Below, in pieces: positions 8,411 to 16,867 of a stretch of DNA of 64,000 nt. The stretch is from Kineosporia corallincola (GTDB lineage Bacteria; Actinomycetota; Actinomycetes; Actinomycetales; Kineosporiaceae). Position 1 is the first letter of the stretch. Each line of letters opens with the position of its first letter. The stretch spans positions 1 through 64,000 of the forward strand of contig NZ_JAHBAY010000013.1 of the NCBI RefSeq assembly GCF_018499875.1, in the 5' to 3' direction. The translations under genes were made by a program, and so were the position numbers. Below the pieces are notes generated by a model. That model had not been told where the DNA came from, did no database searches, and saw only the letters and a program-made list of their open reading frames with translations.

Positions 8411-9240
8411 ACAGCTTCCGCGCCGAACTGCTGCGGCTGCGCCGCTGGCCGGCGATCTGGGTGACGCTGGGCGCCTGGATCTTCCTGGCTCTCTTGTTCG
8501 GATATGTTTTCAATTACGTGACGTACACGTCAGGTGGCGGTAACTTCTCCAACGAAGGGCAGAGTCTGGCGCAGATCTACGTCCAGCTGCTGCCAGAAGC
8601 GCTGCCGGGCGTGCTGGTTCAGGGTATGCCGTTGTTCGGTGGGGCTCTGATGATGGTGCTCGGGGCGATCGTCGCCGGCAACGGGTACGGCTACGGAACC
8701 TGGAAAACCATTTACACGCAGGGCCCTTCGCGGCGTGCCGTCACTCTCGGCTCGCTGCTGGCCCTGAGCGCCCTGGTGGTCGGCGTGCTGCTGCTCACCC
8801 TGGCCCTGTTCGGCGCCTGCACCACGGCGATCGCGTTGAGTGAGGGTGAGGCGCTGGTGTGGCCGCCCCTGACCGACCTGGCCGCAGCCGTCGGGGCCGG
8901 CCTGCTGGTGCTGGAGATGTGGGCGCCGGCCGGGTACTTCCTCGGCACGGCGGCACGCGGGCCGGCCCTGTGGGTCGGGCTCGGGCTGGTCTGGGCCCTG
9001 GTGATCGAGCAGTTACTGCGCGGAGTCGGTGGGCTGCTCGGGCCGGTCGAGGCCGCCACCCGGGTGCTGCCGGGCACCGCGGCGGGCTCCCTGGCCGGTG
9101 CGATCGTGGGGCCCGGTGGCGACACACCCGGCGTGCTCGACGTGCTGTCCGGCCCGGTCGCCGCCGCCTCGGTCACGGGCTACCTGGTGGTGCTGGTGAC
9201 GGCGACAGTTGTCCTGGCTCAACGGCGCGACGTGGTCTGA
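8407..9240 (+). CDS. ABC-2 type transporter permease
   Basis: A 277-residue integral membrane protein with about six hydrophobic helices, the membrane half of an ABC-2 exporter. The first helix is near residues 15-38 (AIWVTLGAWIFLALLFGYVF), followed by a loop, GGALMMVLGAIVAGNGYGYG and TWKTIYTQGPSRRAV, a pattern usual for bacteriocin/antibiotic-type ABC-2 permeases. The ATG at 8407 overlaps the stop of the dead ATPase. The reading frame is intact although its partner ATPase and regulatory pair are broken, so it is probably an orphan unless another ATPase serves it. Confidence 0.75.
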   Translation: MNSFRAELLRLRRWPAIWVTLGAWIFLALLFGYVFNYVTYTSGGGNFSNEGQSLAQIYVQLLPEALPGVLVQGMPLFGGALMMVLGAIVAGNGYGYGTWKTIYTQGPSRRAVTLGSLLALSALVVGVLLLTLALFGACTTAIALSEGEALVWPPLTDLAAAVGAGLLVLEMWAPAGYFLGTAARGPALWVGLGLVWALVIEQLLRGVGGLLGPVEAATRVLPGTAAGSLAGAIVGPGGDTPGVLDVLSGPVAAASVTGYLVVLVTATVVLAQRRDVV

Positions 9241-9331
9241 CCATCTGTTTCGTCGGGGCGTTGCCTAGCATGAGCGGCCGTGTGGGCGGGCGAACGGCGC
9301 CGGGCCCGCAGGGCCGAGAGGAAGAACCGAC

Positions 9332-11257
9332 ATGCCCGGATTCCGGGACTGGCTGCTGGAAGGGCTGGCCGACCGGGCCACCACGATCCCCGGCCCGCAC
9401 GGCAAGCCGCAGGAGGAGGATCACGCCCGGCCCTGGTACCAGGTGATGTGCCTGACCGGTGTGGACTACTTCTCCACCCTCGGCTACCAGCCCGGCATCG
9501 CCGCACTGGCGGCCGGGGCGGTCGCGCCGATCGCCACACTGGTGCTGATCGTGCTCACCCTGCTCGGCGCGCTGCCGGTGTACCGCTGGGTGGCGCGCCG
9601 CAGCCCGCACGGCGAAGGCTCGATCTCGATGCTGGAGCACGTGCTGCCCTGGTGGGCGGGCAAGCTCTTCGTGCTGGTCCTGCTCGGCTTCGCGGCCACC
9701 GACTTCCTCATCACGATGACCCTGAGCGCGGCGGACGCCACCGCCCACCTGGTCGAGAACCCCTTCGCACCGAGCTTTCTCGACGGCCAGGAGGTGCTGA
9801 TCACCCTGGTGCTGCTGGCCCTGCTCGGCGGGGTGTTCCTGCGCGGGTTCAAGGAGGCCATCGGCATCGCCATCGTGCTGGTGACGCTGTACCTGTCACT
9901 CAACGCGGTGGTGGTGGGCGTGGCCGTGGTGCACGTGCTGGAGAACCCGCACCTGTTCGCGGACTGGACCGACCTGCTGGCCACCGAGCACACCAACTGG
10001 CTCGCGGTGGTCGGTGTGGCCCTGGTGGTGTTCCCCAAGCTGGCCCTGGGGCTGTCCGGCTTCGAGACCGGCGTGGCGGTGATGCCGCAGATCAAGGGTG
10101 ACCCGGACGACACCCACGCCGAGCCCCGGGGCCGGATCGCCGGGGCGCACAAGCTGCTCACCACCTCAGCCCTGATCATGAGCTGCTTCCTGATCCTGTC
10201 CAGCTTCACCACCACCCTGCTGATCCCGCAGGAGGAGTTCCGGGCCGGCGGCGAGGCGAACGGCCGGGCCCTGGCCTTCCTCGCGCACGAGTACCTGGGC
10301 GAGGTCTTCGGCACCGTCTACGACGTCAGCACCATCGCCATCCTCTGGTTCGCCGGCGCCTCGGCGATGGCCGGGCTGCTCAACCTGGTGCCGCGCTACC
10401 TGCCGCGCTACGGCATGGCCCCGCGCTGGGCCCGCGCGATCCGGCCGCTGGTGCTGGTGTTCATGGCCGTGGCCTTCTTCGTCACCTGGTACTTCAAGGC
10501 CGACGTGGACGCCCAGGGCGGGGCCTATGCCACCGGGGTGCTGGTGCTGATCACCTCGGCCGCGGTCGCCGTCACCCTGACCGCCCGCTCGATGCGCAAC
10601 CGGCGGGCGGCGGTCTTCTTCAGCGTCGTCGCGGTGATCTTCGTGTACACCACGATCGTCAACGTGCTGGAGCGGCCGGACGGCCTGCGGATCGGCCTGT
10701 GCTTCATCGTCGGCATCCTGGTGATCTCGTTCGTCTCCCGCGCCGGTCGTGCCCTGGAACTGCGCGGGGCCGGGCTCACCTTCGACGACGAGGCGCGGAA
10801 GTTCCTGCTGGACGCGGCGAAGTGCGGCACCCTGCGGCTGGTCGCCAACGAGCCGGACGCCCGCGACGCGGCCGAGTACCGGGACAAGGCCAACGAGATC
10901 CGCAGGGACAACGACGTGCCGAAGTGGGCGCCGCTGGTGTTCGTCGAGGTCACCGTGCAGGACGCCTCGGACTTCGAGACCGAGCTGCACGTGCGCGGCG
11001 AGGAGCGCTTCGGCCACCGGATCCTGCTGGTGAACAGCTCGGTGATCGCCAACACGATCGCCGAGATCCTGCTCGAGGCAAGGAATCTGACCGGGCTGGT
11101 GCCGCACGTCTACTTCTCCTGGACCGAGGGCAGCCCGTTCCGTAACCTGCTGCGCTTCCTCTTCGTCGGCGACGGTGAGGTCGCGCCGGTCACCCGCGAG
11201 GTGCTGCGCGAGGCCGAGCCGGACCGCGAGCGCCGCCCCCGCGTGCACGTGAGCTGA
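9332..11257 (+). CDS. APC-superfamily amino-acid permease with cytoplasmic C-terminal extension
   Basis: A 641-residue permease of the amino acid/polyamine/organocation superfamily. After a short cytoplasmic N-terminus, the first helix bears the unwound motif [21 protein letters not shown], followed by about eleven more helices up to residue 470. The last 170 residues are soluble ([34 protein letters not shown]) and resemble the tails found on long actinobacterial APC permeases. The ATG at 9332 follows GAGAGGAAG. It is monocistronic, convergent with the response regulator 6 bp downstream. The transported substrate is not evident. Confidence 0.82.
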   Translation: MPGFRDWLLEGLADRATTIPGPHGKPQEEDHARPWYQVMCLTGVDYFSTLGYQPGIAALAAGAVAPIATLVLIVLTLLGALPVYRWVARRSPHGEGSISMLEHVLPWWAGKLFVLVLLGFAATDFLITMTLSAADATAHLVENPFAPSFLDGQEVLITLVLLALLGGVFLRGFKEAIGIAIVLVTLYLSLNAVVVGVAVVHVLENPHLFADWTDLLATEHTNWLAVVGVALVVFPKLALGLSGFETGVAVMPQIKGDPDDTHAEPRGRIAGAHKLLTTSALIMSCFLILSSFTTTLLIPQEEFRAGGEANGRALAFLAHEYLGEVFGTVYDVSTIAILWFAGASAMAGLLNLVPRYLPRYGMAPRWARAIRPLVLVFMAVAFFVTWYFKADVDAQGGAYATGVLVLITSAAVAVTLTARSMRNRRAAVFFSVVAVIFVYTTIVNVLERPDGLRIGLCFIVGILVISFVSRAGRALELRGAGLTFDDEARKFLLDAAKCGTLRLVANEPDARDAAEYRDKANEIRRDNDVPKWAPLVFVEVTVQDASDFETELHVRGEERFGHRILLVNSSVIANTIAEILLEARNLTGLVPHVYFSWTEGSPFRNLLRFLFVGDGEVAPVTREVLREAEPDRERRPRVHVS

Positions 11258-11263
11258 CCCGTC

Positions 11264-11950
11264 TCAGGGCGCTCCCCGCCAGCGGTACTCGATCTCCGGC
11301 CGGCCGGTCCCGCCGTAGCGTGAGCCGCGGTGGGCCAGGCCGGTCTCCACCAGGTACTCCAGGTAGCGGCGCACCCCCACCCGCGACATGCCCACCGCCT
11401 CGGCCGCGTTCATCGCCGTGACCGCGGCGGGGGCGGCGCGCAGGGCCCCGATCACCCGCTCCAGCGACTCCGGGCTCATGCCCTTGGGCAACTGCTGGTC
11501 GGACGCGCCGCCGCGCAGCCCGCCGAGAAGCCGGTCCACCTCGCGCTGGTCGACCTCCTCGCCGGCGCCCCGGGTGAGCTGGGCGCGGGACTCGGCGTAG
11601 CTGGTCAGCCGGTCCCGCAGGGTGGCGAAGGTGAACGGCTTGAGCAGGTACTGGGCCACGCCGTTGGCCACGGCCCCGCGCACGACCGCCAGGTCGCGGG
11701 CCGAGGTGACGGCGATGACGTCGGCCTCCACCCCGCGCGCCCGCATGATCCGGTGCACCTCCAGGCCGTGCAGGTCGGGCAGGTTCATGTCGAGCAGCAC
11801 CAGGTCCACGCTCTGGTGGGTCACCTCGTGCAGCGCCGCGGCCCCGGTGCGGGCCACCCCGACCACGGTGAAACGGTCCAGCCGGCGCACGTACTCGGCG
11901 TGGGCCCGGGCGGCCAGCTCGTCGTCCTCCACCACCAGCGTCCGGATCAC
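11264..11950 (-). CDS. Response regulator, CitB/DcuR family
   Basis: A 228-residue regulator. The N-terminal receiver has acidic pocket VVEDDELAA, phospho-acceptor LVLLDMNLPD and conserved Lys in YLLKPFTF. The C-terminal half (from about 150) is the CitB/DcuR-type helix-turn-helix, with AVTAMNAAEAVGMSRVGVRRYLEYL. The ATG at 11950 overlaps the kinase stop (ATGA), so the kinase and regulator are translationally coupled. With the divergent dicarboxylate carrier next door, it most likely activates that transport gene in response to C4-dicarboxylates or citrate. Confidence 0.9.
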   Translation of the reverse strand: MIRTLVVEDDELAARAHAEYVRRLDRFTVVGVARTGAAALHEVTHQSVDLVLLDMNLPDLHGLEVHRIMRARGVEADVIAVTSARDLAVVRGAVANGVAQYLLKPFTFATLRDRLTSYAESRAQLTRGAGEEVDQREVDRLLGGLRGGASDQQLPKGMSPESLERVIGALRAAPAAVTAMNAAEAVGMSRVGVRRYLEYLVETGLAHRGSRYGGTGRPEIEYRWRGAP

Positions 11951-13590
11951 GCGGGCACCACCCTCGGCAGCGGCAGCCGGACGTCGAACACCGTCTCGCC
12001 CCGTTCCTCGTCCCGGTGCAGGGTGATCGAGCCGCCGTTGCGCTCCACCGCCTGCCGGACCAGCGCCAGGCCCAGCCCACGCCCGGTGCCGGTCCTGACC
12101 CCGTTCAGGCCGAACCCGGTGCCGGGCGCCTGCTTCGTGGACCAGCCGCGCCGGAATATGCGTTCCGGGTCGGGCACCGGCGCACCGGAGTTGCTCACGC
12201 GCAGGTGGAGTTCTGCCGGTCTTTCGTCGTCCATCGGCCGCACCACCTGGGCGACCACACCGACGCGGCGCTCGCCGGAGAACGCCAGGGTGGCCTCGAA
12301 GGCGTTGTCGATCAGATTGCCGAGCACGGTGAGCAGGTCGCGCGAGGGCAGCACCCCGTCGGGCACCTCCAGGTCGGTGGGGAACTCCAGCCGGATGCCG
12401 CGCTCGGCCGCCTCCGCGGCCTTGCCCAGCAGCAGCGCCGCGACCACCGGCTCGTGTGCCTGCCCGATCACCCGGTCGGTGAGTTCCTGCACCCCGGCCA
12501 GTTCCGAGGTGGCGAACTCCAGGGCCCGGTCGGTCTCGCCGAGCTCGATCATCGTGATCACCGAGTGCAGCCGGTTGGCCGACTCATGCGCCTGCGATCG
12601 CAGCGACTCGGTCAGGCTGCGGGTCTGGCTGAGCTCGTCGGTCAGCGAGACCAGGTCGGTGTGGTCGCGCAGGGTGACCACACTGCCCAGCACGCGGCCG
12701 TTCCAGCGGGCGGGCGAGACACTGACCACCAGCACACCCTCGCGGGTCAGCTGGATCTCGTCGACCTGGGTGTCACCGCGGCCCATCGCCTCCACCAGCC
12801 CGGCCGGGATCGGCAGGTCGTCCAGCCGGCGGCCTGCCACCGGGGACTCCAGGCCGAGCAGGCGCACGGCCTCGTCGTTGATCAGCTGCACCCGGCCGTC
12901 CCCGTCGACGATCAGCAGTCCCTCGCGCACGGCGTGCAGCACCCCCTCGTAGAACTCGAACATCCGCAGCAGCTCGGCCTGGCCCATGCCCAGCGTCTGC
13001 CGTTTCAGCCGGGCGCCCAGGGCATAGGCCACGGCCGCCCCGGTGAGCAGCACCACCGCCCCGGCGATGAACAGCGGGGGCAGCTGCTCCTGGGTCAGCT
13101 CACCCACGTTGTCGATCGTGACCCCGACGGCGACCAGCGCGACCACGTGCCCACCGGCGTCCTCGATCGGTGCCACGGCGCGCACCGACGGGCCCAGCGT
13201 GCCGGTGTAGGTCTCGGTGAACGCCGTGCCGGCCAGGGCCTGTTCGGTGTGCCCGATGAACCGCCGGCCGATCAGTGCCGGGTTGGTGTGCGTGTAGCGG
13301 ATGCCCCCGGGGGACATCACGGTGATGAAGTCGGTGCCGGTGGCCGCCCGCAGCCGCTCGGTGTACGCCTGGAGCACCGGGGAGGGGTTGTCATCACCCA
13401 GCGCGTCCAGCACCGTGGGGGTGACGGCGATCGACCGGGCCAGGGCCAGCACCTCGTGCGCCGTCGCGTCGCGCACCCGGTCGCGGGTCTGGAGGTAGGC
13501 GGCCACCACGGTGGACGCGACCAGCAGCACGACGGCGACGACGACGAGCCCGAAGGCCTGCCGGGCCACGCTCCAGTGCCGAGGGTCCAT
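11947..13590 (-). CDS. Sensor histidine kinase, DcuS/CitA family
   Basis: A 547-residue membrane kinase. The first helix is near residues 12-32, with an extracellular Cache/PDC sensor (AVTPTVLDALGD, ALIGRRFIGHTEQAL) up to about 165 and a second helix at 172-192. Next come a PAS domain (EGLLIVDGDGRVQLINDEAVRLLG), the Spo0B-like phospho-acceptor QAHESANRLHSVI, and an ATPase domain with LGNLIDNAFEA and GRGLGLALV. These features are diagnostic of the DcuS/CitA group that senses di- and tricarboxylates. It starts 145 bp from the divergent DctA start. Confidence 0.9.
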   Translation of the reverse strand: MDPRHWSVARQAFGLVVVAVVLLVASTVVAAYLQTRDRVRDATAHEVLALARSIAVTPTVLDALGDDNPSPVLQAYTERLRAATGTDFITVMSPGGIRYTHTNPALIGRRFIGHTEQALAGTAFTETYTGTLGPSVRAVAPIEDAGGHVVALVAVGVTIDNVGELTQEQLPPLFIAGAVVLLTGAAVAYALGARLKRQTLGMGQAELLRMFEFYEGVLHAVREGLLIVDGDGRVQLINDEAVRLLGLESPVAGRRLDDLPIPAGLVEAMGRGDTQVDEIQLTREGVLVVSVSPARWNGRVLGSVVTLRDHTDLVSLTDELSQTRSLTESLRSQAHESANRLHSVITMIELGETDRALEFATSELAGVQELTDRVIGQAHEPVVAALLLGKAAEAAERGIRLEFPTDLEVPDGVLPSRDLLTVLGNLIDNAFEATLAFSGERRVGVVAQVVRPMDDERPAELHLRVSNSGAPVPDPERIFRRGWSTKQAPGTGFGLNGVRTGTGRGLGLALVRQAVERNGGSITLHRDEERGETVFDVRLPLPRVVPA

Positions 13591-13735
13591 GGGGCACAGT
13601 CTGCCGACCCTTGCGGGTTACTCAATGAACGAAAGCGCGACCAGCGCCCGAAGGACGGGCACTCTCGTCGGCAGTGGCGCAGTTCACAACCGCGCAGCAC
13701 GCACGACACCTCATCCGATGACGCAGGAGGCGGCC

Positions 13736-15139
13736 ATGTCCGACACGACCCCCACGGCGAGCGCACCACCGGCACCACGTCGCGACCGAACCCACCTGCT
13801 CTACCTGACCGTGATCGTGGCCGTCGTGGCCGGTGCGGTCATCGGCCTGGTGTTCCCGGACTTCGGCCAGGAGCTGAAGCCCCTGGGCACCGGCTTCGTG
13901 GCGCTGATCAAGATGATGATCTCGCCGATCATCTTCTGCACCATCGTGCTCGGCGTCGGCTCGATCCGGGAAGCCGCCAAGGTCGGCAAGGTCGGTGGCC
14001 TGACCCTGGCCTACTTCCTCACCATGTCGACGATCGCGCTGATCATCGGCCTGATCGTGGGCAACTTCCTGCACCCGGGCTCGGGGCTGGACCTGAGCGG
14101 GCTGGAGGGCTCCGGCGCCGAGCAGGCCGGTGACGCGCACGAGACCACCACCGACTTCATCCTCGGCATCATCCCGACCACCATCGTCTCGGCGCTGACC
14201 GAGGGCGAGGTGCTCCAGACCCTGCTGGTGGCTCTGCTGGTCGGTTTCGCGGTGCAGCAGATGGGCTCGGCCGGGCAGTCGGTGCTGAACGGCATCAGCG
14301 TCATCCAGAAGCTGGTCTTCCGGGTGCTGAGCATGATCATGTGGCTGGCCCCGGTCGGCGCCTTCGGCGCGATCGCCGCGGTGGTCGGCGCGACCGGCAC
14401 CGATGCCCTGGTCAGCCTGGCCCGGATCATGATCGCCTTCTACATCACCTGTGCGATCTTCGTGTTCGTCTTCCTCGGCCTGCTGCTGCGGGTGTTCACC
14501 GGCCTGAACCTGTTCTCGCTGCTGAAGTACCTGGCCCGGGAGTTCCTGCTGATCGTCTCCACCTCGTCGTCGGAGTCGGCTCTGCCCCGCCTGATCGCCA
14601 AGATGGAGCACCTGGGCGTGTCCAAGCCGGTCGTCGGCATCACGGTGCCCACCGGTTACTCGTTCAACCTCGACGGCACGGCCATCTACCTGACCATGTC
14701 GTCGCTGTTCATCGCCGAGGCGCTGGGCAACCCGCTGAGCATCGGCGAGCAGATCTCGCTGCTCGGCTTCATGATCATCGCCTCGAAGGGAGCCGCCGGG
14801 GTGACCGGCGCCGGCATGGCGACCCTGGCCGGTGGTCTCCAGAGCCATCGCCCGGACCTGGTCGACGGCGTCGGCCTGATCGTCGGCATCGACCGGTTCA
14901 TGTCCGAGGCCCGCGCCGTCACCAACTTCGCCGGCAACGCGGTGGCCACGGTGATCATCGGCACCTGGGTGGGCGAGTTCGACAGGGAGACGGCGCTGCG
15001 CACCTTCCGCGGCGAGAACCCGTTCAACGAAGCAACTCTCATTGACGACCACGGTGCGCCGGCGGTGCCCGGTGCGACGGAATCCGCTGGTACCGGACCG
15101 GTTTCGGACGCCGGGCGGGGCGACCGGGTCGCGGTCTGA
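13736..15139 (+). CDS. dctA: C4-dicarboxylate:cation symporter, DctA family
   Basis: A 467-residue transporter of the DAACS family importing succinate, fumarate or malate with protons or sodium. Family motifs are KMMISPIIFCTIVLGV, the serine-rich STSSSESALPRLI hairpin, GYSFNLDGTAIYL and SKGAAGVTGAG. The ATG at 13736 was chosen because GGAGG precedes it by five bases; upstream in-frame sequence has no family similarity. It is divergent from the DcuSR-like pair, consistent with induction by external dicarboxylates. A short acidic insertion (GLEGSGAEQAGDAHETT) follows the third helix, a normal variable loop. Confidence 0.93.
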   Translation: MSDTTPTASAPPAPRRDRTHLLYLTVIVAVVAGAVIGLVFPDFGQELKPLGTGFVALIKMMISPIIFCTIVLGVGSIREAAKVGKVGGLTLAYFLTMSTIALIIGLIVGNFLHPGSGLDLSGLEGSGAEQAGDAHETTTDFILGIIPTTIVSALTEGEVLQTLLVALLVGFAVQQMGSAGQSVLNGISVIQKLVFRVLSMIMWLAPVGAFGAIAAVVGATGTDALVSLARIMIAFYITCAIFVFVFLGLLLRVFTGLNLFSLLKYLAREFLLIVSTSSSESALPRLIAKMEHLGVSKPVVGITVPTGYSFNLDGTAIYLTMSSLFIAEALGNPLSIGEQISLLGFMIIASKGAAGVTGAGMATLAGGLQSHRPDLVDGVGLIVGIDRFMSEARAVTNFAGNAVATVIIGTWVGEFDRETALRTFRGENPFNEATLIDDHGAPAVPGATESAGTGPVSDAGRGDRVAV

Positions 15140-15308
15140 AAAAGCTGGACCGTGGGTGTGGGCCGGGGCGGCAGCCCCGGCCCACACTGGTTCGGCGGTG
15201 ATGCTTCCGGGGTGCATGGGTCGAACGGGCCATCCGGGGCTTGGGGTAAAAGGCTGCTCTTGCGTCCAGACCGGCGCGCCTGGCTTGTCCAGTTCGTACC
15301 GTTCTTGT

Positions 15309-16655
15309 GTGAAGCGCCATTTCAATTCGCCACCGGGCTGGCCCCGGCCGCCGGAGGACTGGCTGCCCCCGCGCGGGTGGCAGCCGGATCCGCAGTGGCC
15401 GACCCCGCCGTTCGGCTGGCGGTACATCGTCGACGGTCCGGTGGGAACACCGATCAGGGACGACGCGGAGCTGGGCGAGTGCGCCCCCGACCGGGTCCCC
15501 AGGGGCTGGGCCAGGTCGGACGCCGACGTCCTGCTCGACGTGGGCATCGACCCCGAGGGCTGGGCCGACCGGTCGCAGTGGCTGCGCGAGAACTGGGCAC
15601 GCACCGACGTGATCCCCCGGGCCGAGGCGCTGCCGGAGCAGGAGCTGGGCCGGCTGAGCTGGGTGGGGGACGAGCCCGGCCCCGATGCCCTGCCGGATCC
15701 GGACGTGGCGCCCGGTGGTGCGCCGGACGTGTCCAACTGGCTGGACCGGCTCTACGGCGACGGCCCGGTCGGCACCGACCCGAGCGTGCGCGAGTACGAC
15801 CTCGGCATGCAGCGGCGGGTGGCCCGGCGGCCCGGGGTGCCGGCCCACTCCTCGCAGGACCCCAGCCGGTTCCGTGACCTGCCGGCCTGTGACGAGGCGG
15901 CCTCCCGGCGTTCCCGGCAGATCCGACGGCGGGTGCTGGCACCGGTGGTCGTGGCGCTGGTCGGGCTGGCCGGGGCCGGGCTGGGCCGGATCGCACTCAC
16001 CGGGGTCGGTGCGGAGGACGGCCGGGTGCTGGTGGCCGACCCGCCACTGCTGACCGGGCAGAAGGGGCCGGACGGTCTGGTCACCGTGTCGCCGGAGCCA
16101 GGGGGCTCGTCGCGGGCGAGGTCCGGAGCGGTGCGGGCCACGGCCGGGGCCACGCCGTCGGCGGGCACCGGCGACCAGGACGGGAACGGCGCCTCGTCGA
16201 GGCCGGAAGACACCGGCGCCGGGGGTGCGAGTGCCTCCGGGGGGACTGCCTCGGCCGGTGCCGAGGGGGCGGCCGGGGGCGGTGCGGCGGGTTCGGCTGC
16301 GGGATCCGGTGCAGATTCCGGCGCGCGTCCGGGTTCCGGGTCCGGCTCGGGTTCCGGCTCAGGTTCTGGCTCGGGGTCCGGCTCGGGGCAGGAGGAGGGG
16401 TCCCTCTCGTCGTCCTCCACCGGAAGGCACCGGGGCGACGGTGACCGTGACGACGACGAGGACCGGGGCACGACGTCCGGCCGTAACGGCAGGAAGTGCA
16501 ACGCCAACTACACGGTGAGCTGCGTGCCGGTCGCGAGCGACGTGGACTGTGCCGACAGCGGCGGCGACGGCCCGGCCTACCTGTCCACCCGGGCCCGCGT
16601 GGTGGGCAAGGACGTGTACCACCTGGATTCCAACGGTGACGGATGGGCCTGCTGA
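15309..16655 (+). CDS. One-TM protein with Gly-Ser linker and excalibur-like extracellular tail
   Basis: About 448 residues, function unknown. The N-terminus is proline/tryptophan rich (PPGWPRPPEDWLPPRGW). A single membrane helix lies near residues 208-230 (VLAPVVVALVGLAGAGLGRI). It is followed by a long low-complexity segment ending in a run of Gly-Ser repeats (about 16330-16390). The C-terminal 50 residues (CNANYTVSCVP, DVDCADSGG, YHLDSNGDGWAC) resemble the excalibur calcium-binding/nuclease-associated tail. The topology puts that tail outside the cell. GTG 15309 is the best start at the beginning of the PPGWP region, but no good SD is visible. Confidence 0.65.
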   Translation: MKRHFNSPPGWPRPPEDWLPPRGWQPDPQWPTPPFGWRYIVDGPVGTPIRDDAELGECAPDRVPRGWARSDADVLLDVGIDPEGWADRSQWLRENWARTDVIPRAEALPEQELGRLSWVGDEPGPDALPDPDVAPGGAPDVSNWLDRLYGDGPVGTDPSVREYDLGMQRRVARRPGVPAHSSQDPSRFRDLPACDEAASRRSRQIRRRVLAPVVVALVGLAGAGLGRIALTGVGAEDGRVLVADPPLLTGQKGPDGLVTVSPEPGGSSRARSGAVRATAGATPSAGTGDQDGNGASSRPEDTGAGGASASGGTASAGAEGAAGGGAAGSAAGSGADSGARPGSGSGSGSGSGSGSGSGSGQEEGSLSSSSTGRHRGDGDRDDDEDRGTTSGRNGRKCNANYTVSCVPVASDVDCADSGGDGPAYLSTRARVVGKDVYHLDSNGDGWAC

Positions 16656-16824
16656 AAAGGACTGTGCGGTAACCTGACTCGTCGGTATACCCGGAAGATA
16701 TGATTTATCACTACGACCGCGTAACTTGATGGACCGTTCCGTGCATCTGCGCCTAGTTTGCTCGGGTTGGCGAAAATCGGCGATGGAGCCCATGACTCGC
16801 CCATCCCCGACCGGACGTCACGTT

Positions 16825-16851
16825 GCCGACGGCTCAGCACCGCCCGTCGGC
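16825..16851 (+). promoter_or_regulatory. Leader hairpin before the glycosyltransferase operon
   Basis: GCCGACGG (16825-16832) and CCGTCGGC (16844-16851) form an 8-bp stem with an 11-base loop, 16 bases before the ATG of the three-domain glycosyltransferase and just upstream of its GAGGGAG ribosome binding site. It could influence translation; no known riboswitch consensus is recognised. Confidence 0.3.
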
Positions 16852-16867
16852 ATGAGGGAGCGCACCC

